Assembly: GCA_003161495.1 (NCBI GenBank)
Contig: PMOP01000433.1
Coordinates: forward strand, 1,454-8,473
Length of the DNA: 7,020 nucleotides
Reading direction: 5' to 3'
From: Acidobacteriota bacterium
Lineage (GTDB): Bacteria; Acidobacteriota; Terriglobia; Acidiferrales; UBA7541
Made by a program: the position numbers and the translations under genes. Below are positions 5,180-7,020 of the stretch, in pieces (within the stretch, counting starts at the first letter, position 1; each line of letters opens with the position of its first letter). A model generated the notes under the pieces. It did not search any database. It was not told the DNA's origin and was given only the letters and a program-made list of their open reading frames with translations.

Positions 5180-7020
5180 GCGCGCTTCTCCTCGGAGGTA
5201 GCGGAAAAGCGCATTACGATCACGGTCATATCGTCGGCCTGTTCGGGAGAGCCGGACCATTCCTCGGCGGCGCGCATCATGGCCTCGGCAATTTCGTGCG
5301 AAGACTCGTTTTTATTTCGAGTAGCAACGTCGATGAGGCGCGTGGTTCCGAATTCTTCGCCGTACACGTTTTCGGGCTCGATCAATCCGTCGCTATACGC
5401 GACAAGCATGCTGCCGTGCTCAATTTCCACCGCGCCTTGCTCGAAGGGCACATCGTTGAACAATCCCACCACCATCCCGCCGGCTTCGAGTTTCCTGATT
5501 TTAGCTCCGCAAATGTAAACGGGGGGAAGGTGCCCGGCATTGGTGTAATGGAGTTGGCGCGTCTCCGCATCGTACACGCCGAAGAAACAAGTCGCGTAGC
5601 GCTCGTCGTTGGTATTCCGGAACAAATGCAAATTCAGGTGCGAGACGATTTCGGCGGTATCAATCTCTTCGTGATGAGTTCCGGGCTGCCCGTTCCGGTA
5701 ACGCAGGACATCGCTGCGCAGCGCGGCCTGCACGTTGGCCATCAGCAGCGCCGCGGAAATTCCCTTCCCGCTGATGTCCGCAAGAGCGACGGCGAAGCGC
5801 GTCGGAGAAATGCGAATAAAATCGTAGTAGTCGCCGCTGACGACCCGAGCCGGACGGCAGATGGCTTCGATTTCGATTCCCTGCAGATTCGGCACTGACC
5901 GCGGAAATAATTGCTGCTGCACTTCATGAGCGATGGACAGCTCGTTCTCGAGCTTCTGCCGCAAGCGCTGTTCCTCAATCAGCGTGGAAACCGACTGCAT
6001 CATCGAATTGAACGATTCGCCGAGCGCCGCCAGTTGATCGCGATGCGGCAAGCGCACACGAAATGTAAGATCGCCTTCCTGCACGTGCTGCGTGGCGCTG
6101 TACAGCCTGTCCACTGCTGTAGTAATCGTCCGCGTCATGATGATGCCCGTCACCAGCGAAACTATTTCAATGAGCAGAAAAACCGCGCCGACCACCAGCA
6201 GCGCCGTCGCTGCCGCGCCGCCCAAATCTCCCAGCGGATTAAAGAGCCGGCGGTTCAGAAGCGACGGACGCGTGCTGAACGATGCGAATACCTGCGAGGC
6301 CGCTCCCTTTTGCTGCTGGTGGTCGAGATCGAGAACCTCGAGCCCTACGATTCCCGTGATGAGCTTGTCGAATGGATTGGCAGCCTTTGGAACCTGGCGG
6401 CCGACAGGCCCAATTTGCTGCTCGGACGCAAACCGCTGTGTGTTATTTACGATCGTGGCTTGGGGGTTTTCGTCGTCGACGTCGGGGCGCACGATGTTGA
6501 ACTGGATCGGCCCGAGCTCCGGCGCCAGGGTGTCTATGAACTCAGGCGTGATAGGAACAGTTACGGAAACTAAAATGCGTTCGGTGGGAGTCTGGCGCGC
6601 GACCACGCCCCTCAACGCCAACTGCCCTCCGCTGAGAACAAGTCCACGGAAGCGATTCCTCCCGGACACGCCGTTGGCGTGAAGCAATTCGTCGCCCTTG
6701 CCCGTTTCGATTTTCAAGCCGGGCAATTCGGCCATGGCATTCTTGATGTACGTGGCTGGGTCCACCGGCAGTGCAAGAGCCGCCGCGCCATGTCCGAGCG
6801 TCGCTTCGGCTGCGTACGATGTGGCCATCGCGGTGGCCATCACGCCCACGCGCTCCTCGCGCTCTTCCATTTCCGTGTAAATGACGTACGAGCCAAGCTG
6901 CCAGTACAGCAGGTAGGCCGCAAGCCCCGCCATCGCCAGGAGGAGCAGCACCGGAACGACCGCGATGAAAACATACGCCGCGACCAGCCGGTTGCGCAGG
7001 CTCCAGAGAAGATGGTCGCG
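5176..7020 (-). CDS. Membrane-bound SpoIIE/PP2C-type serine phosphatase with HAMP domain (5' end outside window)
   Basis: The frame is open to the window edge, so the N terminus is missing; 614 residues are visible and are numbered from the edge. The visible start SLRNRLVAAYVFIAVVPV leads into a first membrane segment (about 13-40). A roughly 230-residue extracytoplasmic region follows, then a second membrane segment (about 269-295), a HAMP domain (about 295-348), a linker helix with HEVQQQLFP, and the SpoIIE phosphatase domain (about 383-606). Metal-site motifs are intact: GDYYDF at 396-401, DISGKG at 415-420, YSDG at 542-545 and DDMT at 596-599. TNAGH at 493-497 is also typical of the family. 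Such proteins remove phosphate from Ser/Thr of regulatory partners, classically anti-sigma-factor antagonists, in response to an outside signal. No antagonist or anti-sigma gene is visible here. An internal GTG at 6951 is probably not the true start, because the membrane segment begins before it. The gene ends in a GTGA overlap with nnr. Confidence 0.93.
   Translation of the reverse strand, partial: RDHLLWSLRNRLVAAYVFIAVVPVLLLLAMAGLAAYLLYWQLGSYVIYTEMEEREERVGVMATAMATSYAAEATLGHGAAALALPVDPATYIKNAMAELPGLKIETGKGDELLHANGVSGRNRFRGLVLSGGQLALRGVVARQTPTERILVSVTVPITPEFIDTLAPELGPIQFNIVRPDVDDENPQATIVNNTQRFASEQQIGPVGRQVPKAANPFDKLITGIVGLEVLDLDHQQQKGAASQVFASFSTRPSLLNRRLFNPLGDLGGAAATALLVVGAVFLLIEIVSLVTGIIMTRTITTAVDRLYSATQHVQEGDLTFRVRLPHRDQLAALGESFNSMMQSVSTLIEEQRLRQKLENELSIAHEVQQQLFPRSVPNLQGIEIEAICRPARVVSGDYYDFIRISPTRFAVALADISGKGISAALLMANVQAALRSDVLRYRNGQPGTHHEEIDTAEIVSHLNLHLFRNTNDERYATCFFGVYDAETRQLHYTNAGHLPPVYICGAKIRKLEAGGMVVGLFNDVPFEQGAVEIEHGSMLVAYSDGLIEPENVYGEEFGTTRLIDVATRNKNESSHEIAEAMMRAAEEWSGSPEQADDMTVIVMRFSATSEEKRA
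5188..5193 (-). promoter_or_regulatory. Ribosome binding site for nnr
   Basis: On the minus strand this reads GAGGAG, 8 bases before the GTG start of nnr at 5179. It lies inside the last codons of the phosphatase gene. With the 4-base GTGA overlap it decides the nnr start and points to translational coupling. It is the only strong Shine-Dalgarno sequence I found before a gene start in this window. Confidence 0.75.

Noticed and set aside
5180..5260. N-terminal extension of Nnr by 27 codons
   Set aside because: It overlaps the conserved end of the phosphatase gene in another frame. The GTG at 5179 has a proper ribosome binding site and begins where family homology begins.

Overview
All supported genes in this window lie on the minus strand, in the order (following transcription, right to left) membrane-bound SpoIIE/PP2C-type phosphatase (cut by the right edge), bifunctional NAD(P)H-hydrate repair enzyme Nnr, TsaE, a large protein with a class III nucleotide-cyclase-like domain, and a 53-residue basic protein. 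The DNA is GC-rich and densely coding. The phosphatase architecture and the GTAG(G/C)...GGCTTC-A-GCCTGT intergenic repeats resemble, from memory, those of soil Acidobacteriota (Terriglobia/Koribacter-like). That assignment is an inference; the window has no rRNA or marker that settles it.

Layout. 5176-7020: phosphatase with two membrane segments, a roughly 230-residue extracytoplasmic region, HAMP and SpoIIE domain, open at the window edge. 3584-5179: nnr, whose GTG start overlaps the phosphatase stop by 4 bases (GTGA) behind a good ribosome binding site, so the two are probably translationally coupled. 3477-3587: long inverted repeat in the nnr-tsaE gap. 2963-3442: tsaE. 2894-2966: a second inverted repeat of the same family. 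253-2778: the cyclase-like protein. 29-190: small basic protein, hidden under meaningless plus-strand frames. There is no gene-free stretch longer than 300 bases. I saw no tRNA, rRNA, CRISPR array, insertion sequence or plus-strand gene.

How the genes relate. Nnr and TsaE are a commonly conserved neighbour pair (as yjeF-yjeE in E. coli): one repairs damaged NAD(P)H, the other is the ATPase of tRNA t6A synthesis. The phosphatase upstream is probably the output of a partner-switching type signalling route. The cyclase-like protein is the least understood gene: it keeps the two metal aspartates and the Asn/Arg pair of class III cyclases, but by eye it lacks the usual substrate-selecting lysine, and its domain is flanked by a long helical N-terminal part and a C-terminal part that I do not recognise.

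The most unusual non-coding feature is the pair of inverted repeats. In both, the first bases of one arm (GTAG) supply the TAG stop codon of the gene before it, and the fifth base of the arm differs between the two elements but stays complementary within each.
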